From Leptospira mtsangambouensis (GTDB taxonomy: Bacteria; Spirochaetota; Leptospiria; Leptospirales; Leptospiraceae): a stretch of 64,000 nt of DNA. The stretch is from NCBI RefSeq assembly GCF_004770475.1, contig NZ_RQHK01000002.1, forward strand, positions 846,001-910,000, in the 5' to 3' direction. Position 1 is the stretch's first letter, and each line of letters begins with the position of its first letter. The notes below the pieces were generated by a model. That model ran no database searches. It saw only the letters and a list, made by a program, of their open reading frames with translations, and had not been told where the DNA came from. The position numbers and the translations under genes are program-made. Of the stretch, positions 56,441 through 64,000 are shown in pieces.

Positions 56441-57819
56441 TGGATCGTAATTCGATTGAAAAACGTTTGAACGACCAAAAAGATTTACTTTCTAATTTAG
56501 TCAAAAAAGCAAAATCAAATGGGATCGACCAGGTAGAGATTTATTCCAGTTACGGATATTCGGAAGATGTTAGTTTAGAAAAAAATGACTTAAACAACTG
56601 TACTGCGACCGAAGAAAATATGTTTGGAATTCGGGTGATTCATGAAGGAAACCAAGGTTTTATCATCTCCAATCATATCCCTAGTCTTTACCAGTCCATT
56701 GAAGAAGCCTATAGTTTGGCTAAAAGCCAATCCACTCCCGATTTGGATTTAGTCCTTCCGGAACCAGAATCCATCCAGAATCATTTCAACCAGTATGACG
56801 CATCCTTAGATACAATGGGAATTGAGGATTTGGTAGCATCCGCAAAAGAAGCTCTCGGATGGAGAAACGATTTGTATTCCAAAGTCAATATTGACTCAGG
56901 AGACTTTTCGCTTAGCAAAGGTTATAAACTGATTGTTTCTTCCAAAGGTGTGATGGCCCATGAACTAGGAGCTGAACTTTCTGCATCGGTAATGGGAATG
57001 GGTGTGGACGGAGATTTAGTCGGAAGTTTTGATTATGATTCTGCCAGTGGGTTTGACAAAACTCAGTTCCAAACTTTATGGAAAAAAGCCTTTATGAATT
57101 TTGGAGACAAATGTATGGGAGCGTTATATGCAAAACCCATCTCTGGATTTCAAGGGAAGGTCTTACTACCCCCTGAGGCTGTGTATTCTTTTTTTCTCGG
57201 ACTTTTTATTGGTTCTTTAAATGGAACAAGCCTACGCAAAGGAAAATCGAAAATGGCAGGAAAATTGGAAGAGAAAGTTGCTTCTTCCCTACTTTCGATT
57301 TGGGATGATCCAACAAACAATAGTTTTATGGGCTCAACTGGTTTCGATCGGGAGGGTCTCCCTACTTCTAAAAAACCAATCATTACAGAGGGTGTATTGC
57401 ATACTTACTTTTACAATACCTATGAAGCCAAAAAAGCAGGCCTTCCGAAATCCAATGGTTGTGCCACAGGTGGAGCCCAAAGTCTCCCTGGTTGCGGTCC
57501 CAAACAATTACAAATTGCACCTGGATCAGCAGCAAAGGATGAGTTTTTCAAACTTCCTGGTAAAACCTTATTTGTGAATCGGATCTCTGGAACCAAAGAT
57601 GGAGCTTCGGGTGATTTTTCAGGAGTGATCAAAGGCGGATACCTTTTAGAGAATGGAGAGAAGATTCCGGTCCGAGAGGTACAAATTGTGGGAAATGCGT
57701 TTGAAGCATTGAATCAAATAGAAGCGATCTCCAAAGAAGGAGAACTTTTGGGGGAATCGTCTTTTGTTCCTTATATGTTACTCGATGGATTTACCATTAC
57801 GGGAGTGACGGAAGAGTAA
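56440..57819 (+). CDS. pmbA: TldE/PmbA-type protease subunit
   Basis: The 459-residue partner of TldD lacks the HExxxH site, as expected for the non-catalytic TldE. Signatures include VEIYSSYGYSEDVSLEKNDLNNCTATE (about 27-53) and IVSSKGVMAHELGAELSASVMGMG. GFQGKVLLPPEAVYSFFLGLF, LPTSKKPIITEGVLHTYFYNTYEAKKAGL and GDFSGVIKGGYLLENGEKIPVREVQIVGN follow. The final DGFTITGVTEE matches the family end. It overlaps the tldD stop by one base. Confidence 0.94.
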   Translation: MDRNSIEKRLNDQKDLLSNLVKKAKSNGIDQVEIYSSYGYSEDVSLEKNDLNNCTATEENMFGIRVIHEGNQGFIISNHIPSLYQSIEEAYSLAKSQSTPDLDLVLPEPESIQNHFNQYDASLDTMGIEDLVASAKEALGWRNDLYSKVNIDSGDFSLSKGYKLIVSSKGVMAHELGAELSASVMGMGVDGDLVGSFDYDSASGFDKTQFQTLWKKAFMNFGDKCMGALYAKPISGFQGKVLLPPEAVYSFFLGLFIGSLNGTSLRKGKSKMAGKLEEKVASSLLSIWDDPTNNSFMGSTGFDREGLPTSKKPIITEGVLHTYFYNTYEAKKAGLPKSNGCATGGAQSLPGCGPKQLQIAPGSAAKDEFFKLPGKTLFVNRISGTKDGASGDFSGVIKGGYLLENGEKIPVREVQIVGNAFEALNQIEAISKEGELLGESSFVPYMLLDGFTITGVTEE

Positions 57820-57822
57820 ACC

Positions 57823-58356
57823 ATGCCACAAGAGATTTTAGAAAGACCACCCGGAGCTTCGTTTTTTGTGATTCTATCTTATCAAGAAGAAGGAATCCTT
57901 TTTGAGCTAAAGGCTATGGCAGAAAAACGGTTTTCTAAAATTCTCTATGAATCAGTCTCCCTTCCCAAATGGACCCCTGATGAAACAGAAAGGGTATTTG
58001 CATATCCTGGAAGGTTTACAAAAGTCCTTTCTTTTAAACAAAGAATTCACAGAGAAGAATTAGTTGAAAAAAAGAAAGAATGTTTAGAATTCCAATCTTT
58101 ATTACAAAAAAAAGACCAGAGTGTGCTTCTGATTCCGGGTTACGTCACTTCGCATAACATTGTAATTGCGAAATCAAAAGATGATTTTCACCGCACTTAT
58201 TTGTTCCAAGGGGTTTACTGTGAGACTGTTTATCATTTTTCTAGAAGTCAGTTGGTGGTCGCTGAATCTGCACAAAACTACTTCCGAGAAAGAGATGTGA
58301 GTTATTTTTTCAACACTCTCAGGGAATCTTATGAATTTAATAAATTCAAATCTTAA
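57823..58356 (+). CDS. DUF4416-family protein
   Basis: The 177-residue protein resembles DUF4416 proteins. SFFVILSYQEEGILFELKAMAEKRFSKILYES lies near residues 14-45, and the conserved VLLIPGYVTSHNIVIAKSKDDFHRTYLFQGVYCETVYHFS (near 105-145) includes the diagnostic PGYxTxHN. The end RDVSYFFNTLRESYEF is typical. DUF4416 proteins have no known function. The gene sits 3 bp after pmbA. Confidence 0.85.
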   Translation: MPQEILERPPGASFFVILSYQEEGILFELKAMAEKRFSKILYESVSLPKWTPDETERVFAYPGRFTKVLSFKQRIHREELVEKKKECLEFQSLLQKKDQSVLLIPGYVTSHNIVIAKSKDDFHRTYLFQGVYCETVYHFSRSQLVVAESAQNYFRERDVSYFFNTLRESYEFNKFKS

Positions 58357-58393
58357 TCCAATGCCAATGTCTCAAATTTGCACCAATAAAAAA

Positions 58394-58924
58394 ATGAGAA
58401 TTTTGAACCTGATTTTTTGCTTGTTGGTTTTACATTGTGGAGGGTTAGAAACTAACTCGTTTCAATTTTGTGATAACTTTAATGAACCCTTAGATTGTAC
58501 AGAACCCAAAACAGAAAAAGATGTGATTTATCTTGATAAACAATTGTTTAAAAAAGAAAATCCCACCTACGAAGATTTTGGAAATTTTTTATATTTTACG
58601 GCAAGAGAAACTCCAGGGTTTCGCCTTGTATTGCCAAAACCATATAACGGAATGGGAAAAGAATCCTTTCGTTCCGGGTATGTTGCCTATTTAAAGTATG
58701 GAAATTCTTCCGAACGAATGGAAGGGAATTTATTCCAAAACAATGTAGTGGTTTCTTTTCATTATTTGGGTGCACTCTTAAAGGAAGAGTTTCGCCATAA
58801 AGGAATCGATAAGTCCCCTTTTCAATTGGAGGACTTAGGAGTCATTTTTTTGGAATACAAAGTAATGGTTCCAGGTATGGAACCAATCACCAAACAGAGA
58901 ACAGTGGAACTTCGTTGGAAGTAA
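58394..58924 (+). CDS. hypothetical lipoprotein
   Basis: From ATG 58394 the 176-residue protein has a signal segment MRILNLIFCLLVLHC with the lipidation cysteine at residue 15. The residue before the cysteine is His, which is unusual for a lipobox. The mature domain contains DVIYLDKQLFKKENPTYEDFGNFLYF and VVVSFHYLGALLKEEFRHKG, without recognised family. In-frame upstream ATGs (58331, 58361, 58367) overlap or abut the previous gene and are not preferred. It precedes the AT-rich DUF2971 gene. Confidence 0.72.
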   Translation: MRILNLIFCLLVLHCGGLETNSFQFCDNFNEPLDCTEPKTEKDVIYLDKQLFKKENPTYEDFGNFLYFTARETPGFRLVLPKPYNGMGKESFRSGYVAYLKYGNSSERMEGNLFQNNVVVSFHYLGALLKEEFRHKGIDKSPFQLEDLGVIFLEYKVMVPGMEPITKQRTVELRWK

Positions 58925-58947
58925 TTCAAATGAGTGATTGTGAATTA
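58922..58947 (+). repeat. inverted repeat ending at the DUF2971 start codon
   Basis: TAATTCA (58922-58928) and TGAATTA (58941-58947) form a perfect 7-bp stem whose last base is the A of the ATG at 58947. There is no Shine-Dalgarno, so the hairpin may hide the start codon and be a translational control, or it may be an operator. Confidence 0.4.
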
Positions 58948-59873
58948 TGAATAAGCTAAAAAATGACGAAATAATGGAGATAGTCTTTCAGGTAGCTGAA
59001 TCGCAAAATTTATATTATGAGCGTAGTGATTTCACCCCTTTGTGTCATTACACAACAGGAGTTGGATTAAACGGAATACTACATTCTAAAACTCTTCGAG
59101 CTAATCATGCATCAAGTTTAAATGATGTAAGCGAAATTATTAGAGCATATGAAATTCTATCAAATATCTTAAATCGTAGGACGAATGAGAATGCCAATTT
59201 AAACCTAGTTCTTGGCGAAATTAAAAAAGATCTAGATATTAGAATTAAAAACAAAATCTATCCAGATATTTTTATTGTTAGCTTTTCTAAGAAAAAAGAC
59301 GATCTTTTTCTTTGGCGAAGTTATACATCTTTCAATGATGCATATTCGTTAGTTTTTACTAAAGCATTTATTGCTAGTTATTGTGGAAGTGTAGGAGCTG
59401 AACTTTTACATTGTATATACAATGAATCAAAACAAATTGCGATTTTTGAACTAGTATTAGATCTTTTCCTTCGAAAAATCGAAAAATTTTCATTAGATAA
59501 TTTAGCGGAAGCAACGGAAGGTTTTTTTAATATCATTCACTTATTTGTACCTTTTATAAAGAATCCACATTTCGAAGATGAAGAAGAAATAAGGTTAGTA
59601 TTAAGAAATCCAAGAGCCGATATCGATGAAAATAGAATTAAATTAGGTTTAAATAAAAATAATTTCTATAGTTATGTCAATCTCCCGATCGTTAGAAACG
59701 AAGCAAATGAAAGCTTCGAGCATGCATTGGAAGAAATTATAATCGGACCAAATTCTCGCTATTTAGAAGAGAAAAAGATTTTTGACGTAAATTTTAAAGA
59801 ATTAATTAATCAAAATATCGGAAACCTCCTTAAAGGATTCCAATATACTAAATTCAATACATTGAGATTCTAA
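58947..59873 (+). CDS. DUF2971-family protein, AT-rich orphan
   Basis: The 308-residue protein has the DUF2971 pattern. LCHYTTGVGLNGILHSKTLRANHASSLNDVSEI lies near residues 32-64, DIFIVSFSKKKDDLFLWRSY near 108-127, and PHFEDEEEIRLVLR near 210-223. The ND(V/x)xE and S(F/S)S..xD..LWxxY blocks define the family. Members are cytosolic proteins of unknown function that are often found in accessory or defence regions. The coding sequence is visibly richer in A/T than the tldD/pmbA genes, and it has no partner genes, suggesting transfer. A defence role is speculation. Confidence 0.85.
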   Translation: MNKLKNDEIMEIVFQVAESQNLYYERSDFTPLCHYTTGVGLNGILHSKTLRANHASSLNDVSEIIRAYEILSNILNRRTNENANLNLVLGEIKKDLDIRIKNKIYPDIFIVSFSKKKDDLFLWRSYTSFNDAYSLVFTKAFIASYCGSVGAELLHCIYNESKQIAIFELVLDLFLRKIEKFSLDNLAEATEGFFNIIHLFVPFIKNPHFEDEEEIRLVLRNPRADIDENRIKLGLNKNNFYSYVNLPIVRNEANESFEHALEEIIIGPNSRYLEEKKIFDVNFKELINQNIGNLLKGFQYTKFNTLRF

Positions 59874-59978
59874 AAATACTACAACTAAGTCTAAATGATA
59901 CACTTTATTTAATGCATAAGTTTTGCTCCGATTTGAAAATGGTTTCCTCCCAGCCAATGAGGAGATCTTAAAGATCCG

Positions 59979-60728
59979 TCACTTTTGAATGTAGAGAACC
60001 TTTGGATCAAAGATAAAATCCGTAGGTGTATAATCCAAACACAACAAAGACAATACAGAAAGTACCGTCGCTCCCACAATCGGGATAAGAAGGTTATCAT
60101 CCACCAGTCCTTTGGCAGTAGTATTTGCAAAAAACTCTGTTACGCAAGCAGATAGGACAGAAAAGAATACAATATAAATGGGAGTCAAAATAAGGTTCCC
60201 TTGGTCATCCAAAATGGCAAGGAAACTTCCTGGATGAGATTTTGTGATGAGAAAGAGTGCAAGGACGGAAAATAAAAATGCAGGAATCAAAAAACCAATA
60301 ATCCCTTCAACCGACTTCCCGTTGTAGAATCGATGTTTCCCATACTTACTCCCAACATAGGCTGCAAAAGGATCTCCAATGACCAAAAAGAGGATGGCAA
60401 GAATGGCTACTTCAGCGGGGAAAAACAAAACCACAAGGAAGTTGGCAAAAAAATACGGAACGGTTCCGTTGAATCTTTTTCTTTCCGATTCTTTCATCAA
60501 GAATCCAAAATATTTGTAAAAGAAGTTTTCAAAGCCGGAATGGCTTAATCGGACCAACTCCAAAACAAACAAACAGGCAAGGAGTCCAGCTAAAAGAGTT
60601 ACTAGAATGGCTCTTGTTGCGTATACCAATGGGAAGGTATCTTGGAAGGGATCAAAAAAAAGAGTCACGGGAATGATGAGCCCGAGCACATGCCAAATTT
60701 TACGAAAAAAATTAAATCCTGAATTCAC
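59979..60728 (-). CDS. CTP-dependent lipid kinase (dolichol kinase/VTE5-like)
   Basis: The 249-residue integral membrane protein has about seven helices and the family signatures FLVIGDPFAAYVGSKYGKHRFYNGKSVEGIIGFLIPAF (near residues 130-165) and LVDDNLLIPIVGA (near 212-224). It starts with the family's RKIWHVLG motif near residues 9-16. Such enzymes phosphorylate dolichol, phytol or diacylglycerol using CTP. The GTG start at 60728 lies 3 bp after the STAS gene's stop, so they form a two-gene unit. The lipid substrate is unknown. Confidence 0.88.
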   Translation of the reverse strand: MNSGFNFFRKIWHVLGLIIPVTLFFDPFQDTFPLVYATRAILVTLLAGLLACLFVLELVRLSHSGFENFFYKYFGFLMKESERKRFNGTVPYFFANFLVVLFFPAEVAILAILFLVIGDPFAAYVGSKYGKHRFYNGKSVEGIIGFLIPAFLFSVLALFLITKSHPGSFLAILDDQGNLILTPIYIVFFSVLSACVTEFFANTTAKGLVDDNLLIPIVGATVLSVLSLLCLDYTPTDFIFDPKVLYIQK

Positions 60729-60731
60729 TGT

Positions 60732-61088
60732 TTACCTGCTGGGTCTTGAGGCCATTTTGAATGCTGCCTCTTCATTGTTTGCTATGGGAAATAAATTACG
60801 AACTCCTGCCATTAAAAAAGCTTGTCTAACGCTTAACGGCAGATTGACTAAGATGATTTTATGTTTGTGAAGGAAGGCTTCTTCGCTAAGAGTTTTGAAT
60901 GCGATGATTCCTTGGGTTGTGACCATATTCAATTCTTCCAAATCCAGAATTACAGACCCATGTTTTAAGGAATTGAGTACTGATTTGATGCATTTCTCAG
61001 CAGTGAAGTTATTTAGGTTTCCCTGCAATTTGGTTACATACACAGTGTCTATTTTTTCAGTGGAAACTACTAAATCGTCTAAGCTCAT
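60732..61088 (-). CDS. STAS-domain anti-sigma-factor-antagonist-like protein
   Basis: From ATG 61088 the 118-residue protein is a single STAS domain: VYVTKLQGNLNNFTAEKCIKSVLNSLKHGSVILDLEELNMVTTQGIIAFKTLSEEA, and IILVNLPLSVRQAFLMAGV. The position that is usually a phosphorylated Ser is TTQG here, so Thr may be the site. The upstream frame to 61307 is shadow coding. It runs with the lipid kinase and could belong to a partner-switching system, but no kinase or phosphatase is nearby. Confidence 0.88.
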   Translation of the reverse strand: MSLDDLVVSTEKIDTVYVTKLQGNLNNFTAEKCIKSVLNSLKHGSVILDLEELNMVTTQGIIAFKTLSEEAFLHKHKIILVNLPLSVRQAFLMAGVRNLFPIANNEEAAFKMASRPSR

Positions 61089-61161
61089 AAAAAATTCTAT
61101 TTTTCTTATTTCATTCTTGCACTCTATTGCAAGTAAATAAAACTTTTGGAAGGAGTGGAGT

Positions 61162-61461
61162 TTGAAGGTAACGGTTGCCCATTTATACAAAAAACTGGAA
61201 GAACTGGATCGTGATGTCGTCGAACTTAAAAAATTGACGGATCGCCTAGCTTCCGATAGGGAATATTCCCCCATTCTTAAAGAAACATTTTTATCGGAAA
61301 TGAACAAATTAGAGGATCAAAAATCGGAGATTCTCAAATTAAATGTTTCTCGTTCCGAACCTTTGGCCAAAAAAGCTGCCGTCATCGCAGAAAAACCGGT
61401 TATTCCTACTCCACCGGTTTCGGATTCCAAAAAGCCCGAAAAACCTGTTCGCAAATATTAA
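61162..61461 (+). CDS. small coiled-coil protein
   Basis: The 99-residue protein starts at TTG 61162 with GGAAGGAGTGGAG upstream. It is mostly helical: VAHLYKKLEELDRDVVELKKLTDRLASDR is a coiled coil, and FLSEMNKLEDQKSEILKL a second. The C-terminal third is Pro/Lys-rich (VIPTPPVSDSKKPEKPVRKY) and probably disordered. I do not recognise the family. It precedes the SurA-like lipoprotein by 29 bp. Confidence 0.7.
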   Translation: MKVTVAHLYKKLEELDRDVVELKKLTDRLASDREYSPILKETFLSEMNKLEDQKSEILKLNVSRSEPLAKKAAVIAEKPVIPTPPVSDSKKPEKPVRKY

Positions 61462-61490
61462 AGAATACTGAAAATAGACAAGGATATCCA

Positions 61491-63008
61491 ATGAATCTAA
61501 ACAAACTTTTCACTCTGGGTCCCGTACTCGGTTTGATCTTCGTATCACTTCTCAATTGCTCCAAGGATTCAGAAATCCTTGCGACATTTGATGGTGGAAC
61601 TGTAACACGCAAAGAAATGAACTTTGTGATTGAGGCTTCTAAAAGAGGAAACACAGAACCGCAACCAATCAGTGCTGACATCCAAGCCAAAATCTTAGAA
61701 AGTATCGCTTTAGAAAAAATCTTACTAAAAGATGCAATCTCTTCCAAAAAAGTTGCTGAAGCAGATGTTCAAAAAATTGAATCATTAGTGAACCAGTTTT
61801 TGAAATTAAACGTTTATATGCGAGAGTATGTGAAGAACGGTTTAAAAGAAAAACCTCTTGAATTTGTAAACCTTCAACTAGCGCTTGTTCGTGGTGAAGA
61901 CGAAGCAACGAATTTGAAAAACGCAGAAGCTTTAGCAACAAAATTGAATTCACTTTCAGATAAAGAAATTGCAGAAGAAATTTCCAAAGTAACGGAAGAT
62001 ATTACAAGAAGACCAATTGCGGGAAAGTTAGAACCTTTTTGCACAAATTGTGCGGAAACTCCTTTGGAAGACATTCTAACAGAAGTAAAAAAAGCTAAAA
62101 AAGGTACTTTTATTTCTTATGCAAAAGCCGGTGAAGGTAGGATTGCCTATGTTGTTCGTTCAACAGGAACAGAAAAGGTTCACCCAGAAAGATTAAAAAA
62201 ATATTTTACATCTATTTTTGATGATTTCAAAAAAGAAGCAACTGAATACGGAAAAACTCACGAAGATGCTGAAACAAAGGCTTCTGTTGCTTACTTTACT
62301 GAAGGCGAATCTGCTGACAAGGCAAACCAGTTTGCTTCTCATACAATGAAAGAATATGAGCAAGGATTGTATCAAAAAGAACTAAAACGAATCACAGAAG
62401 AAAGTGGCATAACTGTTGCGAACCTTCCTCGTTTTTCGGGTCCAAATGATATTGATCCTAAAATTTTTACTCCTAATTACTCTTTATATTCTGCTCGTGA
62501 TGGAAAAAACTACACTTGGAAAGATTTAACAGCTGACTTTGAAGCCATTCCAGATGTGTTAAAACAAGAATACAAAGATGAAAAATCCAAAACTTGGGAC
62601 ATGTTGAATTTGTTTCAATCTACCATCCTCCAAGGAAAAATTGGAGAAACATCTAACCAAGTGCAAGATGTTGGTTCAGAGATTGGTTATATCATGCAAA
62701 TGGATAAAATGAAAGTTTCTTTGGCGTTAAAATCGCTACAAGATGAAATCAAAGCCATTCCTGTGACTGTGACAGAAGCACAAATGCGAGATGCATATGA
62801 AGCAGGAAAAATGTACGCTTATGCAGATCCAGATCCTAAAAACCCACAGAATCGCATTCCTAAGCCATATCCTGCCGTTCGTGAGAGAATCAAATCGGAA
62901 ATGGAAGGTGCACAAAGAAATTCCTTTATTGAACAAAAAGTCGCAGGTTTAAAGACCACTTACAACTTGGTCATTGCTTCTGATCGTTTAAAAGAAGTTA
63001 CATTATAG
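61491..63008 (+). CDS. SurA/PpiC-like periplasmic folding lipoprotein
   Basis: The 505-residue lipoprotein has a signal peptide (MNLNKLFTLGPVLGLIFVSLLNC) with cysteine at residue 23. The mature N-terminus ILATFDGGTVTRKEMNFVIEA resembles the start of SurA N-terminal domains. Its helical regions, and a middle region (SYAKAGEGRIAYVVRSTG) like a reduced parvulin-type segment, suggest a chaperone. The catalytic residues of parvulin are not evident, so isomerase activity is doubtful. TMKEYEQGLYQKEL and VTEAQMRDAYEAG are further helices. The gene is long and Lys/Glu-rich. Assignment is moderate. Confidence 0.7.
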   Translation: MNLNKLFTLGPVLGLIFVSLLNCSKDSEILATFDGGTVTRKEMNFVIEASKRGNTEPQPISADIQAKILESIALEKILLKDAISSKKVAEADVQKIESLVNQFLKLNVYMREYVKNGLKEKPLEFVNLQLALVRGEDEATNLKNAEALATKLNSLSDKEIAEEISKVTEDITRRPIAGKLEPFCTNCAETPLEDILTEVKKAKKGTFISYAKAGEGRIAYVVRSTGTEKVHPERLKKYFTSIFDDFKKEATEYGKTHEDAETKASVAYFTEGESADKANQFASHTMKEYEQGLYQKELKRITEESGITVANLPRFSGPNDIDPKIFTPNYSLYSARDGKNYTWKDLTADFEAIPDVLKQEYKDEKSKTWDMLNLFQSTILQGKIGETSNQVQDVGSEIGYIMQMDKMKVSLALKSLQDEIKAIPVTVTEAQMRDAYEAGKMYAYADPDPKNPQNRIPKPYPAVRERIKSEMEGAQRNSFIEQKVAGLKTTYNLVIASDRLKEVTL

Positions 63009-63024
63009 CCCTTGTAAGATTTGG

Positions 63025-63061
63025 AATATGGCAAAATTTTTTTATTGAATTTTGCCATATT
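63025..63061 (+). promoter_or_regulatory. perfect 13-bp inverted repeat before the tandem-HTH gene
   Basis: AATATGGCAAAAT (63025-63037) and ATTTTGCCATATT (63049-63061) are exactly complementary with an 11-nt T-rich centre. The repeat lies 30 bp before ATG 63091 and 17 bp after the lipoprotein stop. TTGACA (63061-63066) overlaps the last base of the right arm. It could terminate the lipoprotein gene, but the short T-run after it and the HTH gene behind it suggest an operator. Confidence 0.65.
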
Positions 63062-63090
63062 TGACATATTCTGACTGTTAGGGGGGATAA

Positions 63091-63504
63091 ATGAACAATC
63101 ACATTTACATGCTTCGAAAGAAGAGAGGTATCAAACAGTACGATATGGCAAGGGCACTGGGAGTTTCTCCAAGTTACCTATCCAAAATTGAGACTGGAGC
63201 CCAAGATCCGACTGAAAAATTCAAGTCGTCTTGTGCAAAATATCTCAAAACCTCTGTTGATAAGCTTTTCAACGAAAGCGCTGTGGAAGACATCTACCCT
63301 GAGTTTTCCAACGGATTGAAAAATAAACTTTGGGCAGTCCGACGTGAGTTAGGAATCAAACAATACGATTTCGCAAAGAAATTGAAGGTTTCCACTCCGT
63401 TTCTGTCAAAAGTAGAACTGGGACTTTTGGAACCACCGGAAGATTTTAAAAATCTGGTCTCCAAAGTTCTAAAAATGGAAAAAAACGAGCTATTTCTCGG
63501 CTAA
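63091..63504 (+). CDS. tandem HTH_XRE (Cro/CI-type) DNA-binding protein
   Basis: The 137-residue protein has two XRE-type helix-turn-helix units. The first is IYMLRKKRGIKQYDMARALGVSPSYLSKIETG near residues 5-36; the second is LWAVRRELGIKQYDFAKKLKVSTPFLSKVELG near 77-108. The two units are clear duplicates with the shared core GIKQYD and an SKxExG end. ATG 63091 has a strong GGGGGGAT ribosome binding site. A single protein could thus bind both halves of the inverted repeat just upstream. The regulon is unknown. Confidence 0.92.
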   Translation: MNNHIYMLRKKRGIKQYDMARALGVSPSYLSKIETGAQDPTEKFKSSCAKYLKTSVDKLFNESAVEDIYPEFSNGLKNKLWAVRRELGIKQYDFAKKLKVSTPFLSKVELGLLEPPEDFKNLVSKVLKMEKNELFLG

Positions 63505-63517
63505 TTTGAAAATCACC

Positions 63518-63545
63518 AAAGCAAGGTGTCAAAGCCTTGCTTTTT
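63518..63545 (+). terminator. rho-independent terminator of the HTH gene
   Basis: AAAGCAAGG (63518-63526) pairs with CCTTGCTTT (63535-63543) around an 8-nt loop, and the T-run continues to 63545. It lies 13 bp after the HTH stop codon and before the symporter. Confidence 0.85.
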
Positions 63546-63603
63546 CTCAATCTTCGACAAAAAGATTTTGTCACATAATTCCTAATACATTCAATAGTCC
63601 CTG

Positions 63604-64000
63604 ATGAAAGAGAGACAAGTGGAACACCATGATGGCTGGGCCAGTCGTATCGGTTTGATTTTGGCTGTAGCAAGTGGTGCGATTGGACTTGGAAATTTTT
63701 TGCGATTTCCTGGGCAAGCCGTACAAAATGGCGGCGGTGCCTTTATGGTTCCTTATATCACAAGTTTCCTCATATTGGGAATTCCTGTTTGTTTGGCAGA
63801 ATGGACTATGGGCAGGATGGGTGGCAAACATGGACATAGCACTCCCTTTATCTTTCGTGAATACTTAAAAGGATTCCCTCTCAAACTTTCTGGAACCATA
63901 GGCGTGATGATCCCTGTGATGATTTACGTTTATTACGTTTTTATCGAATCTTGGTGTTTGGCTTATGCTTACTATTTTCTCACAGGGCAAATGTCCCTCA
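63604..64000 (+). CDS. neurotransmitter:sodium symporter (SNF) family protein, partial
   Basis: The frame from ATG 63604 runs off the window and encodes about 132 residues of a sodium-dependent symporter. [39 protein letters not shown] (about 14-52) is the diagnostic first-helix region with sodium and substrate sites. It continues with [16 protein letters not shown] and further membrane helices ([23 protein letters not shown]). Such proteins import amino acids or related solutes. No Shine-Dalgarno is clear. The C-terminus lies beyond the window. Confidence 0.9.
   Translation, partial: MKERQVEHHDGWASRIGLILAVASGAIGLGNFLRFPGQAVQNGGGAFMVPYITSFLILGIPVCLAEWTMGRMGGKHGHSTPFIFREYLKGFPLKLSGTIGVMIPVMIYVYYVFIESWCLAYAYYFLTGQMSL

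Noticed and set aside
61089..61307. Extended STAS protein N-terminus
   Set aside because: The extra 73 residues are low-complexity Ser-rich shadow sequence antisense to the coiled-coil gene; ATG 61088 gives a complete STAS domain.

Overview
The window looks like a chromosomal segment of a spirochaete of the genus Leptospira, probably a saprophytic (L. biflexa-like) species. The basis is the AT-leaning composition, frequent TTG/GTG starts, spirochaetal lipoprotein signals, a coenzyme-B12-dependent ribonucleotide reductase, a gspC-to-gspN operon ending in GspN, and eno next to an FtsB-like gene. The genus call is inference from gene content and style; I ran no database search.

Layout. (1) 1-5.2 kb: a ribosome/RNA-processing operon (end of a KH protein, rimM, trmD, rplS, rnhB). 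It continues into a conserved hypothetical and an FlhB-C-terminal-like mini-protein, then a degenerate HD-GYP protein, a YraN-like protein and a small protein. (2) 5.2-6.7 kb, minus strand: a ComM/YifB AAA+ ATPase. (3) 6.8-20.2 kb: one long plus-strand operon with a small exported protein, a LysM-M23 envelope protein and a complete type II secretion set, gspC, D, E, F, G, H, I, J, K, L, M and N, closed by a bidirectional terminator. (4) 20.5-24.1 kb, minus strand: nrdJ. (5) 24.3-43.7 kb: an accessory region beginning at tRNA-Asn(GTT). It holds an L,D-transpeptidase-like protein, a lipoprotein, a Baeyer-Villiger-type monooxygenase, an ArsR-SRPBCC-SRPBCC module behind a 16-bp-phased operator array, and a six-gene minus-strand operon (NTF2-like, two B12-binding radical SAM enzymes, two GNAT-like proteins, a GH3-family ligase). 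Flanking that operon are a desaturase, a PAP2 phosphatase, an alpha/beta-hydrolase-like protein and a Rieske oxygenase. A lipoprotein, a small membrane protein and a SulP-STAS-carbonic anhydrase fusion follow. (6) 43.9-47.3 kb: sdhC-sdhA-sdhB and a strong terminator. (7) 47.5-51.5 kb, minus strand: glycosyltransferase, PLP-fold protein, lepA. (8) 51.6-58.9 kb, plus strand: eno, ftsB-like, clpP, yheT-like, tldD, tldE/pmbA, a DUF4416-like gene and a lipoprotein. (9) 58.9-64 kb: an AT-rich orphan DUF2971 gene, a CTP-dependent lipid kinase, a STAS protein, a coiled-coil protein, a SurA-like lipoprotein, a tandem-HTH regulator and the start of a sodium-dependent symporter.

Most promising for something undescribed is the tightly overlapping radical SAM/GNAT/GH3 operon at 29.5-36.2 kb with its lipid-active neighbours at 36.2-39.6 kb. 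It reads like an uncharacterised pathway for a modified, amide- or ester-linked lipid-type metabolite. Other notable points are rnhB without any ATG/GTG/TTG before its catalytic motif, three TTAATTAA boxes spaced exactly 16 bp over the arsR promoter, and a perfect 13-bp inverted repeat in front of a tandem-HTH gene. No CRISPR array, insertion sequence, integrase or rRNA operon was seen.
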